This document shows, piece by piece, positions 1 to 8,407 of a stretch of 64,000 bases of DNA. Location of the stretch: assembly GCF_025399795.1 (NCBI RefSeq), contig NZ_JAODTZ010000050.1:20076-84075 (forward strand), given 5' to 3'. The translations under genes and the position numbers were made by a program. Within the stretch, counting starts at the first letter, position 1. Each line of letters starts with the position of its first letter. This DNA comes from Streptomyces rhizosphaerihabitans. GTDB lineage: Bacteria > Actinomycetota > Actinomycetes > Streptomycetales > Streptomycetaceae. The notes under the pieces were generated by a model. That model was not told the origin of the DNA, searched no databases, and saw nothing but the letters and a program-made list of their open reading frames with translations.

Positions 1-218
1 GGCCAGAGGACGAGTTCGATGAGGTTCTCGTCCTCCCCGCAGGCACCGTGACGGATGGCGTTGGTGACCAGCTCGGAGGTCAACAGACAGAGGTCGTCGC
101 CCAGGTGGGGGCGAAGGACGTACGGCAGCGATTCGGCGACGGCGTGCCGGGCCCGTCGCACAGAGGTGGGGTGGGCAGGAAAGCGCCAGTGGACAGGTAC
201 GAGGGGGATCTCGGGCAT
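1..218 (-). CDS. ATP-binding protein, RsbW-like HATPase (partial, N-terminus only)
   Basis: Read on the minus strand this begins MPEIPLVPVHWRFPAHPTSV and continues through a stretch ending in LTSELVTNAIRHG, the N-box of the HATPase_c_2 (RsbW/SpoIIAB-like) fold, where E and N bind Mg-ATP. The gene runs off the left edge, so only about 72 residues are visible. An in-frame GTG four codons upstream (base 230) is an alternative start. In Streptomyces such short ATPases usually sit beside an XRE/DUF5753 regulator and a DUF397 protein, as here, with the XRE gene divergent. The expected role is anti-sigma or partner-switching control, but no specific partner can be named. Confidence 0.85.
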   Translation of the reverse strand, partial: MPEIPLVPVHWRFPAHPTSVRRARHAVAESLPYVLRPHLGDDLCLLTSELVTNAIRHGACGEDENLIELVLW

Positions 219-265
219 AGCGAACTCCACGGCTGTGTGAGGGGTTTGGGGTTGCCGGTGGCCTA

Positions 266-300
266 CCGCCCTGGTCGCGGGCACACCCGCCCCAGGGCGG
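266..300. other. long nested inverted repeat between divergent genes
   Basis: CCGCCCTGG (266-274) pairs perfectly with CCAGGGCGG (292-300). Inside it GCGGG and CCCGC pair again around a CACA loop. It lies between the divergent ATPase (start 218) and XRE gene (start 470). It has no U-tract and is not at a gene end, so a regulatory hairpin or operator is more likely than a terminator. The rest of 219-469 holds presumed promoters but no box I can assign. Confidence 0.5.
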
Positions 301-469
301 ACGGGCATGCTCGCACGGTGCGCTTCCGGCGTTGCGGTGTGTAACTTGCGCGATACTGACAGTAGAGCAGGCGGTGGTAAATTTTCCACGCACTCAAGAG
401 AATTCACCACGGAGAGGTGAGGCGGCCCCAAGTGCGACCGGGCGGCCCCCGCCGGATGGAGAGAACCCC

Positions 470-1318
470 ATGCCCCCGAGGACGACCCCCACGGAACAGC
501 AAAAGCGACTGGGAAGTGAGCTGCGGCGCATCCGTACCGTGGCAGGCATGTCCGCAGAGTTCGCGGCGGGCCTACTGGGTGTGGACCGAGGCAAGATCTC
601 CAACATCGAGTCAGGAGTCCGGGGTATCAACGCCGACCGCCTGCGCACACTGGCCTGCAACTGCGATGTGACCGATGAGGCATACGTCGAGGCGCTCATC
701 ACGATGGCCCAGGTGAGTACAGGCTGGTGGGAGCGCTATCGAGGCATCCTGCCTCAAGGCCTGCTGGACATCGCAGAAACGGAAAGCAACGCCGCACGCA
801 TGCGCGGTGCCAACACCGTGCACGTGCCGGGCATGCTCCAGACATCGGAACAGGCGATGGCCATCTTCCGAGCCGCGGTCCCTGCCCTGCCCGAGCACGA
901 GGTTGCCCTGCGACTCGCGCTGCGTTCGGAACGCCAGCAGGTGATCACCGGCGACACCGCGATCCCGTACGTCGCTGTCATCCACGAGGCCGCACTGCGG
1001 ATGCAGTTCGGCGGTACCGACGTGGCCCGTGCCCAGTTGGGGTACCTGCTGGAGGTCTCCGAGCGGGACAGCGTCACCGTGCTCGTCCTCCCCTTCGCCC
1101 ACGGCGCCTTCCCTGGAGCCGGACAGACCGTCGTCTACATCGAAGGACCCGTATCGCAGCTCGATACAGTGCAGGTGGACAGCTCCCACGGACCCACCTT
1201 CCTTCACGCCGAAGGGCAGTTGGCGAAATACCGGGCACAACTCGATCTGTTGGAAGGTCTGGCACTGCCGCCAGAGCAGTCCCGAGATTTCATTCGTGAA
1301 CTCGCACGCCAACTGTGA
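470..1318 (+). CDS. helix-turn-helix XRE family regulator with DUF5753 domain
   Basis: The protein has 282 residues. The first ~70 form an XRE-type helix-turn-helix (LGSELRRIRTVAGMSAEFAA, then DRGKISNIESG as recognition helix). The remaining ~190 residues match DUF5753, with hallmark pieces such as VPGMLQTSEQA, AALRMQFGG and FLHAEGQLAKY. I chose the ATG at 470 because GGAGAG lies just upstream and the HTH follows directly; the frame stays open further upstream without homology. It is followed 9 bases later by the DUF397 gene. This is the Streptomyces abaA/whiJ-like cassette arrangement, whose members tune development or antibiotic production. The actual target is unknown. Confidence 0.9.
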   Translation: MPPRTTPTEQQKRLGSELRRIRTVAGMSAEFAAGLLGVDRGKISNIESGVRGINADRLRTLACNCDVTDEAYVEALITMAQVSTGWWERYRGILPQGLLDIAETESNAARMRGANTVHVPGMLQTSEQAMAIFRAAVPALPEHEVALRLALRSERQQVITGDTAIPYVAVIHEAALRMQFGGTDVARAQLGYLLEVSERDSVTVLVLPFAHGAFPGAGQTVVYIEGPVSQLDTVQVDSSHGPTFLHAEGQLAKYRAQLDLLEGLALPPEQSRDFIRELARQL

Positions 1319-1327
1319 GGAGCACCA

Positions 1328-1519
1328 GTGCCCGACATCACCTGGGAAAACCCCTTCTGCGCCGAGGGAAGCTCCTGCTTCCGCCTCGGAACCGACGCCG
1401 ACGGCAACGGCTACATAGCCGTCAACGGCCAGGAGGACCGATATCTCACCGACTCCCTCGAAGCCCTGCGCACCCTCATCACCGACATCAAGGCCGGCAA
1501 GGCCGACCACCTGCTGTAA
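1328..1519 (+). CDS. DUF397-like small protein
   Basis: This 63-residue protein (starts MPDITWENPFCAEGSSCFRL) resembles the DUF397 family, which normally carries W..S..S...C near the N-terminus and a terminal block that ends around 60-70 residues. The GTG start is preceded by GAGGAG overlapping the stop of the XRE gene, so the two are translationally linked. DUF397 proteins are thought to act as small partners of XRE/DUF5753 regulators. The match here is to a divergent subfamily, so the family name is moderately sure and the function is inferred from neighbours. Confidence 0.75.
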   Translation: MPDITWENPFCAEGSSCFRLGTDADGNGYIAVNGQEDRYLTDSLEALRTLITDIKAGKADHLL

Positions 1520-1598
1520 CCCCTGCCGCGCGCCCCGCCAATAGGTACCGTGTACAGCGATCGACTGACATGGCATCAGGACGACGGGGGCGCAACGC

Positions 1599-3215
1599 GT
1601 GTCGCAGGCAAGGAGAATCGGCGAGCAGGGCCGCTACGAGCTGATCGAGGTGATCGAGTCCGGCGGTATGGGCACGGTCTGGCGCGGCTATGACGCTGTC
1701 CTCGACCGGGAGATCGCGGTCAAGCTCATCCGGCCCGACGTCATCTCGTCGCCCGCGCAGGCGAAGGAGTTCACCCGCCGCTTCGAACGCGAGGCGCGCG
1801 TCACCGCAAGAATCGGGCATCACGGAGTGCCCCAGGTATTTGACGCGGTATTGGACGAGGCGTCGTACGACCGGCTGTACCTGGTGATGGAGTACGTGCG
1901 CGGGATCTCCCTGCGCAGGCTGCTCACGAGTGCGGAGGACGGAACGACCGCGCGGCTCCCGGTGAGTTGGGCCGCGTCGATCGCGGCACAGATCTGCACC
2001 GTCCTGTCGTACGCGCACGCCATCCCGGTCGTGCACCGCGACCTGAAGCCGGACAACGTCCTGATCGCCACGGACGGCACGGTCAAAGTGCTGGATTTCG
2101 GCATCGCGAAACTGCTGGGCACGGACGTCACCCGGCTCACAGCCGCCGGCGACCGGATCGGCACCAGCCGTTACATGCCGCCCGAGCAGATCGACAACGC
2201 GCAGATCACACCACTCAGCGACCTCTACGCGCTCGGCTGCGTGCTGCACGAACTCCTCGCCGGAGAGCCGGTCTTCAGTGGCGACAACGAATACCAGCTC
2301 CTGTACCAGCACATGGACGTACCGCCGAAGCCGCTCCGCACCCTGCGGCCCGAGGTGCCTGAGGACCTGGAGGCGCTGGCCCTGGACCTGCTGGCCAAAG
2401 TGCCCGAGCAGCGTCCGGCCGACGCGTACGCGGTGTACGAGCGTTTATCGCCGCACCTGCCGCAGCCGGGATCGGCGGCTGTCCCCGTGACACTCACCGA
2501 GGCCGGCTCCCCTTCGGTGGTTCCCGACCCGACAGTGGTCTACCGGCAGCCGAACGCACCCCTGCGACGGACCACGACGCCCGCACCCTCGCCCGGGCTG
2601 GTGGCTCCCGTACCGGTCCCGGCGCGCGTCGACACTGCGCTGCGGGATGCGATCCGGGACGCCTACGCCAGGTCCGCGGACCTGGCCGGGAGCGGGCGGT
2701 TCGCCCAGGCCGCGGACATCCTCAAGGCGGTGATCGCCACGGCGGCCACCGCCCTCGGTGCACACAACCCCCGTGTACTCGGTCTGCGGCGACAGCGCGC
2801 GGCGGTCCTCATGGCCGGCGAGGACTTCCGGCGTGCCTTGCCGGAGTTCGACGCACTGGCCGCCGTCTACGCCCGTACGGCGGGACCGGCCGACGAAAGC
2901 ACGCTGGAGTGCCGTCGGCACGCCGCCCACTGCCGGGCCAACCTCGGCCAGGCCACCGCCGCCCTGCGGGAGTTCCAGGAGGTTCTGGAGGTCGTGTCCG
3001 ACGCGGACGGGGACGCCTCCGAGACCGCTCTCGACCTGCGGCGCAGCATCGGCATTCTCCTCTTTTCCGAGGGTCGCCGCACCGAGGCCGAGGGCGTCCT
3101 CGACGCCCTCCACGAGGACATGTGCGTCCTCCTCGGCGAGGACCACGAGGAGACCCGCGAGATCGCCGACCTCCTCGCCCGGCTGCGCGGCCCGGAGGGA
3201 CCACGCCTTCACTGA
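1599..3215 (+). CDS. Ser/Thr protein kinase with C-terminal TPR-like repeats
   Basis: The 538-residue protein has a complete Hanks-type kinase domain at about 12-275. It shows the glycine loop SGGMGTVW, catalytic Lys42 (AVKLI), HRDLKPDN with Asp148, DFG at 166-168 and MPPEQ in place of APE. A proline-rich linker (~285-345) follows, then TPR-like helical repeats (~350-520). There is no transmembrane helix, so it is a cytosolic kinase rather than a PASTA receptor. The start is GTG at 1599. Leu283 is encoded by TTA (2445-2447), the codon read by the bldA tRNA, so translation may be developmentally gated. It is convergent with the AIPR gene, 27 bases apart. A role in the adjacent defence-like locus is possible but unproven. 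Confidence 0.9.
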   Translation: MSQARRIGEQGRYELIEVIESGGMGTVWRGYDAVLDREIAVKLIRPDVISSPAQAKEFTRRFEREARVTARIGHHGVPQVFDAVLDEASYDRLYLVMEYVRGISLRRLLTSAEDGTTARLPVSWAASIAAQICTVLSYAHAIPVVHRDLKPDNVLIATDGTVKVLDFGIAKLLGTDVTRLTAAGDRIGTSRYMPPEQIDNAQITPLSDLYALGCVLHELLAGEPVFSGDNEYQLLYQHMDVPPKPLRTLRPEVPEDLEALALDLLAKVPEQRPADAYAVYERLSPHLPQPGSAAVPVTLTEAGSPSVVPDPTVVYRQPNAPLRRTTTPAPSPGLVAPVPVPARVDTALRDAIRDAYARSADLAGSGRFAQAADILKAVIATAATALGAHNPRVLGLRRQRAAVLMAGEDFRRALPEFDALAAVYARTAGPADESTLECRRHAAHCRANLGQATAALREFQEVLEVVSDADGDASETALDLRRSIGILLFSEGRRTEAEGVLDALHEDMCVLLGEDHEETREIADLLARLRGPEGPRLH

Positions 3216-3242
3216 CGTCCTGCGGGTGCCGTGCGCACGCCG

Positions 3243-5354
3243 TCAGGCCTCGTCCTCGTCCTCGGCCTCTTCGCTGTGGATGCGCTGAGCCAGATCCCAC
3301 AGGCTCAGGCCATCCGACTGGAACCAGCGAGCCGTTCCCTGGTTGGCCACGGGCCGCTCGTCCCAGTCTGCGTCCGCCCACATCTTCGACACCAGTCCGG
3401 ACGGCGAGTACTGCTGCTCGTCGTACGCCCACAGGATCGGTTTGGTCCGGTGATTGACCCAGGTCGCCTGACGTCGCCTTTCGTCTTCGACGAGCCACTC
3501 TTCCATGGCGTCACGTTCGGGCTCGTTCAGAGCTACGTACTGGAGGGGAGCTCCGTCCTTGATGGCCCGGCGGTCGACCAGGAGCGGCACGGTGTTCGGG
3601 CGACGCGGCTTGCGCTCCTTCGCGGGAGGTGCGGGAACGGCGACGCCATCGGCCAGGTCACCGAGGACATGTTTCGCGAGCTCCCGGCATGTCTCCGCTC
3701 TCTGGAAGGCGGTCCTGATCTGGGGACGCGGCCCATGACGAGTGACGATCTGGTGCGTCAGGCGACGCACCAGATCCGGTACGAGGGCGGGGATCTTCTC
3801 CATGACCTCGCTGTCCCAGTCGAAGTCGGGGTCGTCGATACTCGTGGCACCAAGATGCTGGAAGAGCAGGTGGGTGACGAGAAAGCCACCGTGCTCGGTG
3901 GTCGCAGCCTCCCGGCTGTTCTGCCCACTGCCCAGTTCGTAGACCGCGCTCCGTGCCGCGCGCAGCGTGAGCACGGAGCGCCACACCTTCTGCGGCGAGG
4001 GTTCGCGTTTGAACAGCAGGGTGTGACTGCCCGTGGGGCCCTGCTCCCAGAGGTTCTCCGTGGAACTGGCGGCCCGGGCGGCCTGTTCCGCGTCCGGGTG
4101 CAGGCACGCTAGTGCGAGAGCGAGTTCGTCCAGTGAACAACCGGTCTCGGGCGCGGCGACCGGCTCGCCGCGCTTGATCACGTACTGCTTGCGCAGTTCG
4201 GCGCGCAGGTTGGCCTTGATCGCCTGGTGCACGGGTTCCAGCGCGATGTGATCGCGCTGCTCGATGGCGTTCTGCCGGTTCGCCGCCTGCGAGACCTGCA
4301 CGCCGAATTTCCGGTCTTCGTGCGTGTTGATGACCTTGATGCTCAGGGTGGCGTGGGCCGCGGCCTCGCCGTCGTCGTGCATGGCCCTGGCGACAGCCCG
4401 TACCGTCTGAGCGCCGTTGACGATGCTCGCCCCCGTCACGGTGAGAGTGGTCGGCCTGCTCTGCGGTGCCTTGGCGCTGTCGTGCTTCGCCGTGAGCGAG
4501 TTGCAGATCATGGTGATGCCGTTGTTCAGGTGCCAGAATCTCGTGGGATCGGACGTAAGGGTCTGACCGATCTCCGCGTTCGTGACGGTGGTCCCGAGCG
4601 GGGCCCGGAGATTCTGCTCGAACAGGCCGGTACCGTGCGTCTCGTACCACTCGGCGACACTCTCGGCGGAGACCGTGCCCTGGTAGGCCTCGAGCGGTCC
4701 CTTCTGCTGGTACCAGTCGTCAAGGCGTACGTCCAGACGGATCGGCTTCGGCCGGAGATCCGCGTGGATCTGGTCATGGAAGTCTGCGGCATACAGCACT
4801 TCGACGCTCATGCGGGCGCCGTGCTTGTTGAACTCGTCGAGAGCGTTGTCGAGAACCTCGCGTGCGGGCGGAGAGGGCTCCACAGTGCCCATCAGCGCGA
4901 TGACCAGAGTGGCTCTCTCGTTGATGATGAACGGCCTGGCCTCCAGGGCGAGCGCGCCAGCACGCTGGTTGAACTGGTCGTACAACTCGTTCTCGATACG
5001 GTTCAGGCCGTCCACCATCGCCTTGGCGGCGCCCACGTCGAGGGTCGCCGTGCCCTTGTCGCTCCACTTCGCCTGGACGAGCAGAGCCTGTCGGCTCTCC
5101 GGCAGGGGGGCGATGGCGTCCATTCCCTGGTCCGCGATGCCGTCCGTGACGAACCGGGCCGCCTCGGCCACGCTGCATTTGGCCACGCGTCGTACCGCGA
5201 GGGCTGCGAGGGCTCGGGAGAGGAAACGCTGTTCGTAGTTGTCGCCTCGGAAGTGGGCGATGTCGCTGTCGTCTATCACCCCGTCGAATGTCTCGTGCAG
5301 CTGCTCGCGGACCTGCGTGACCGGGCGAGGTGTGTCCGCCCCCGAGGTGGCCAT
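3243..5354 (-). CDS. AIPR family (abortive infection) protein with nuclease-like N-terminus
   Basis: This 703-residue protein carries the AIPR signature WHLNNGITMICN at about 274-285. The N-terminal part contains GMDA (Asp79) followed by LLVQAKW (Gln94-x-Lys96), which fits the D...QxK pattern of PD-(D/E)xK-type nuclease folds found in AIPR proteins. AIPR proteins act in phage abortive infection, alone or in restriction-like operons. A good ribosome site (GGAAGG) precedes the ATG at 5354. The gene lies 51 bases downstream of the unrecognised gene at 5406-6749 in the same direction, indicating an operon. Family assignment is firm, nuclease activity is inferred from motifs, and the phage-defence role is by family. 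Confidence 0.88.
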   Translation of the reverse strand: MATSGADTPRPVTQVREQLHETFDGVIDDSDIAHFRGDNYEQRFLSRALAALAVRRVAKCSVAEAARFVTDGIADQGMDAIAPLPESRQALLVQAKWSDKGTATLDVGAAKAMVDGLNRIENELYDQFNQRAGALALEARPFIINERATLVIALMGTVEPSPPAREVLDNALDEFNKHGARMSVEVLYAADFHDQIHADLRPKPIRLDVRLDDWYQQKGPLEAYQGTVSAESVAEWYETHGTGLFEQNLRAPLGTTVTNAEIGQTLTSDPTRFWHLNNGITMICNSLTAKHDSAKAPQSRPTTLTVTGASIVNGAQTVRAVARAMHDDGEAAAHATLSIKVINTHEDRKFGVQVSQAANRQNAIEQRDHIALEPVHQAIKANLRAELRKQYVIKRGEPVAAPETGCSLDELALALACLHPDAEQAARAASSTENLWEQGPTGSHTLLFKREPSPQKVWRSVLTLRAARSAVYELGSGQNSREAATTEHGGFLVTHLLFQHLGATSIDDPDFDWDSEVMEKIPALVPDLVRRLTHQIVTRHGPRPQIRTAFQRAETCRELAKHVLGDLADGVAVPAPPAKERKPRRPNTVPLLVDRRAIKDGAPLQYVALNEPERDAMEEWLVEDERRRQATWVNHRTKPILWAYDEQQYSPSGLVSKMWADADWDERPVANQGTARWFQSDGLSLWDLAQRIHSEEAEDEDEA

Positions 5355-5405
5355 GGATGGTTGCCTTCCTATTGGTGGTGTCCTGTTGATGGCCTACGCC
5401 CGCGT

Positions 5406-6749
5406 CTAGATCCCTGAGCCGTTGCCGCGCTGCCGGAGGCTGAAGTCCACGACCACCAAAGCAACACCGGCCGTCTCGATCGTGGCCTCCACCCAGTCCA
5501 GGGCCGCTTCGAAGGGCACCCCGCTCGCGCCGAACCAACCGTCGCGCACCAGTTGGGCGAAGTGGGTCGGTACCAGGTGGCGGGTGAGCGCGCCCGCGGA
5601 AGGGCCTGGGAGACCTGGTTCCGCCGCGGCCGAGATCGCTGCGGCGACCTGGTCGTAGGGGTAGATCGCACCAGGGCTCGTCCGGTGCAGAGCAGCGGTG
5701 AAGGGCACCTGCTCATGAATACGGAGAAAGAGAGGGTCGTACAGCAAGCTGTAATCGTCAGCGGTCCGCCGGTCGCGCCTCGGCAGGCGGTGAACACGGC
5801 TGTGGAACTCGTCCAGACCGTGCCGGGCGTCGGGCGAGAAGAGCCCGTTCGGGCCGGGACGCACGTAGCGCAGCATGACGAGCGTCCCGGTGCCGACGTG
5901 GTAGTAGTAGGCGTCGAGGGAGCCCTCCCCACCGTCCACCACCCACCGATCGGTTATCGACGTGGCTTCGAAGTCATAACTTCGGTTGCCTCCGCGACTC
6001 GCGAACGCTCGAACGACGGTCTCACCGATGCCGCTGAACCTCGTCGCCGCCCGCCCGCGGATGTCGTCGAGCATCGGCTGGACCGCAGTCCCGACAAGCC
6101 CTCTGATAAAGGCTGCCCGGGCGGCTGTCCTGTCCCAGAGACGTACCGCCGAGAAGTCGTCAGGGGTAGCCATCCCGGATATCTTGGCGAAGAGCAGAAG
6201 AGCGTCACGCTCATCACGCCAGCGGAGCTCCCCCTCGCTCCAGCCTTCGGATTCGTCGAGCAAAGGCATCAGCCTTTGGACTTCGGCCTCGGCATCAGGG
6301 GAGATCTGCCGGAGATTGGCGAACACGGTGTCTGCGCCGACCGTGACAGGACCGCTTTCCGGTAACGACTTGAAGAGTGCGACGTCTCGCTCACCGCCGG
6401 CGCACCAGAGCCCTGAGACAGGCACCAGGCCTTGAAGCCTTCGCGCACGGGTGACGATGACCTTCCGGTCTCGGTCGGTCTCATGAGCAGGGCGTACGAC
6501 ACCCAGCCCCCAGATCCGTTCCGGCTGCTCCTCGCCACCTTCTCCACCCTGCTGTTCGGCAGGAGCAAGCAGGATCGCGAGGTGCGACTTGGCCTCGGGC
6601 CAGTCACGACAGGGTTGGGAGTAGGACCTTTCCTTGGTGTGGTCGGCATCGAGCAGACGAAGTAAGTCACTGTCAGGGCGCAGAATCGCCAGCCGCGGCG
6701 ATCGCGCCGAAGACGGGAAATTTACCCGCCTTGGTTGTGCGAATGTCAT
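5406..6749 (-). CDS. protein of unknown function upstream of AIPR gene
   Basis: I do not recognise this ~447-residue protein. It is soluble, with no signal peptide, membrane helix or obvious nucleotide-binding motif. It has a C-terminal region rich in conserved-looking aromatic positions (DAYYYHVGTGTLVMLRYVRP) and ends in a beta-strand-like block VALVVVDFSLRQRG. The ATG at 6749 is preceded by GGGGGAG; a GTG at 6776 is an alternative. It is the first gene of a two-gene operon with AIPR. At least two TTA codons (6363-6365 and 6663-6665 on the plus strand as TAA) suggest foreign origin or bldA dependence. It could be a regulator, sensor or second effector of an AIPR-based defence pair. It does not show the usual DUF4420 or Z1 partner features. 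Confidence 0.8.
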   Translation of the reverse strand: MTFAQPRRVNFPSSARSPRLAILRPDSDLLRLLDADHTKERSYSQPCRDWPEAKSHLAILLAPAEQQGGEGGEEQPERIWGLGVVRPAHETDRDRKVIVTRARRLQGLVPVSGLWCAGGERDVALFKSLPESGPVTVGADTVFANLRQISPDAEAEVQRLMPLLDESEGWSEGELRWRDERDALLLFAKISGMATPDDFSAVRLWDRTAARAAFIRGLVGTAVQPMLDDIRGRAATRFSGIGETVVRAFASRGGNRSYDFEATSITDRWVVDGGEGSLDAYYYHVGTGTLVMLRYVRPGPNGLFSPDARHGLDEFHSRVHRLPRRDRRTADDYSLLYDPLFLRIHEQVPFTAALHRTSPGAIYPYDQVAAAISAAAEPGLPGPSAGALTRHLVPTHFAQLVRDGWFGASGVPFEAALDWVEATIETAGVALVVVDFSLRQRGNGSGI

Positions 6750-7157
6750 CCACTCCCCCGAACCGCCTGCCACCACACCGAGCCAGGCTCAGGGGGATGG
6801 TAGCGCGCCAGCGCCGGCTTACACGTCCCCAGTTCTCGCCGCCCCGGCCAACTCCGTTACATATTCGCCCAGTTGCTCAGGACCAAGCCGCCTGACTCAC
6901 CTATTGCCTGACGCCCGGTCAACGGTGCGCGGGTCGCTTTCCCCCGCGTCAAACGGTCCACCCTGGAAACGACGTTGTCCCGCAAGGTCGTCGAGCCGAT
7001 CACCGAGGCTTTCGGCCGCCACTCCGCAGTCCTCGGCCTGCATGGGACAAGTACGCCATCGACGCAATGCCCGGCTCCGCCGCCCTCGCCGCACGTCCCC
7101 AGGTCCCCCGCCCCGCCCCGCCCCGCCCCGGAAATCGAACCTCAGCCAAGCCGGGAC
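6750..7157. other. intergenic region with no gene seen
   Basis: This divergent spacer between the AIPR operon and the Phd/Fic operon has no supported reading frame. It contains lower-GC patches and five tandem copies of CCCCG at 7106-7130. A promoter for the AIPR operon must lie near 6780-6860, but no clear box is visible. Confidence 0.5.
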
Positions 7158-7195
7158 GGGACATTCACCGGAATCTGTACTAGAATCTGTACAGA
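7158..7195 (+). promoter_or_regulatory. promoter and probable autoregulatory operator of the Phd-Fic operon
   Basis: A -35-like GGGACA (7158-7163) and a -10-like TAGAAT (7181-7186) are spaced by 17 bases. The direct repeat GAATCTGTAC (7171-7180 and 7183-7192, 12-base period) overlaps the -10, and TCTGTACAGA (7186-7195) is a perfect palindrome. Such placement fits repression by the Phd-type antitoxin. The sequence is direct evidence; the repressor is inferred. Confidence 0.65.
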
Positions 7196-7225
7196 ATCGA
7201 GCCTCTATATGGGTACGGTGACAGT

Positions 7226-7576
7226 ATGGAGATCCCTCAGGTCGTGACCGTCAGCGATGCGCGCGCGAGACTGTCGCGAATCCTGACTGACCTGTCAGAG
7301 TCCGGCGCGGATGCCGACCCGGTCCTGATCGGCGCCCACCGCAAGCCCCAGGGCGTCCTCCTGTCCGTCGATGCCTTCGAGGCGCTGAGCGGCCGAGCGG
7401 CACGGCGTGCGGCCGTCGCCTCGGCCACCGGCTCCATCGAGGCTGAGGGGCTCCATGCCTCCGATGCCTCCGATCGCGACACCGAGGCGTACGTGAAGGG
7501 CGATCTCGACGCGGACACTCTTGTCGCCCGCGCGATCGCCCGCCACCGACAGACTTCGGAGCGACGGGCAGGGTGA
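7226..7576 (+). CDS. antitoxin: Phd/YefM-like head fused to VbhA-like Fic-inhibitory tail
   Basis: Residues 1-60 of this 116-residue protein resemble Phd/YefM antitoxins (VTVSDARARLSRILTDL, then GVLLSVDAFEAL), a DNA-binding and autorepressing fold. Residues 66-108 match the VbhA-type antitoxin: Ser70-IEA-Glu74-Gly75 fits the (S/T)xxxE(G/N) inhibitory helix that blocks ATP in class I Fic proteins, followed by a YVKGDLDADTLVARA helix. The stop overlaps the Fic start as GTGA, so the pair is translationally coupled. The expected role is to hold the Fic enzyme inactive and repress the operon. The combination in one chain is stated from sequence; I could not check how common it is. Confidence 0.85.
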   Translation: MEIPQVVTVSDARARLSRILTDLSESGADADPVLIGAHRKPQGVLLSVDAFEALSGRAARRAAVASATGSIEAEGLHASDASDRDTEAYVKGDLDADTLVARAIARHRQTSERRAG

Positions 7577-8145
7577 ACGATCCGTACGCCATGCCCAACG
7601 GCGTGCTGCGCAACAAGCTCGGTATCACCGACCATCAGCTGCTCGCGGCAGCGGAGGCGGACATCACCCGGGCACGCCTCGCCATGCTCGCCGAACGCCC
7701 CCTACCAGGCGCGTACGACCTCGGCCATCTCCAAGCGTTCCATGCCGCGGTCTTCGGTGACATCTATCCGTGGGCAGGCGAGTTACGCACCGTGAACATC
7801 GCCAAGCGCACACCGTTCTGCCCGGCGAGAAACCTGGTGCCCTACGCCGGAGAGGTCTTCGGCCGTCTCGCCTCGTCCGGTCACCTACGGGATCTCCCCC
7901 GGCGAGAATTCGTCATCCGACTTGCCGCGCTGTACGGCGACTTGAACGTCCTCCACCCGTTCCGCGAAGGCAACGGCCGCACCCAGCGGGCGTTCCTGAC
8001 CCAGCTCAGCACCGACGCGGGCTACGACCTGAACTGGTCGACCCTGGACCCTCGGCGCAACGAGGACGCCTCGGTAAAGAGCTTCCTCGGCGACAACAGC
8101 CTGTCGGAGCGGCTACTGGACGAACTCATCACCTTCACAGGGTGA
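7573..8145 (+). CDS. Fic/DOC family toxin, predicted AMP-transferase
   Basis: This 190-residue Fic-domain protein carries the full catalytic motif HPFREGNGR at 128-136. His128 is the general base, Glu132 coordinates Mg, and the GNGR loop binds phosphate. The upstream flap resembles VbhT/BepA enzymes (FGDIYPWAGELRTVNI). The complete Glu-containing motif predicts AMPylation rather than Doc-type phosphotransfer. The GTG start lies within the antitoxin stop. Leu71 is a TTA codon (7783-7785), so production may depend on bldA tRNA. No internal inhibitory helix is visible, consistent with inhibition in trans by the preceding antitoxin. Confidence 0.93.
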   Translation: MNDPYAMPNGVLRNKLGITDHQLLAAAEADITRARLAMLAERPLPGAYDLGHLQAFHAAVFGDIYPWAGELRTVNIAKRTPFCPARNLVPYAGEVFGRLASSGHLRDLPRREFVIRLAALYGDLNVLHPFREGNGRTQRAFLTQLSTDAGYDLNWSTLDPRRNEDASVKSFLGDNSLSERLLDELITFTG

Positions 8146-8366
8146 CGAAGCCGTCTCCCCGCCGGCAGGCGCGACGCCTGGTGTCAATCCCCTCGGACTG
8201 TGGAGATCTTCTGTCCTACCGGGAGCCCCGTTGCCATGTCCCGAGATCATCTGGCGCATCATCAGAACGGGGCGAATCTCCCCATGCACCCCAGGGCCCT
8301 ACGCACCCAAAAACCACCACCAGTACGGCGCCCACCAGCGCTAATGCACTAAATCACCGGCATTGC

Positions 8367-8392
8367 TCTGACCTGCGTTCCTTCTGGTCAGA
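8367..8392 (-). terminator. hairpin just beyond the 3' end of RNase P RNA
   Basis: TCTGACC (8367-8373) pairs with GGTCAGA (8386-8392) around a 12-base loop, about 16 bases past the inferred rnpB 3' end. There is no U-tract, so termination or 3'-end protection is only a suggestion. The remainder of 8146-8366 shows no gene. Confidence 0.4.
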
Positions 8393-8407
8393 AACCCTGA
8401 GCGGCAG

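Noticed and set aside
4227..5417. Long plus-strand frame opposite the AIPR gene
   Set aside because: No recognisable domain; it is the GC-rich antisense frame of the well-supported AIPR protein.
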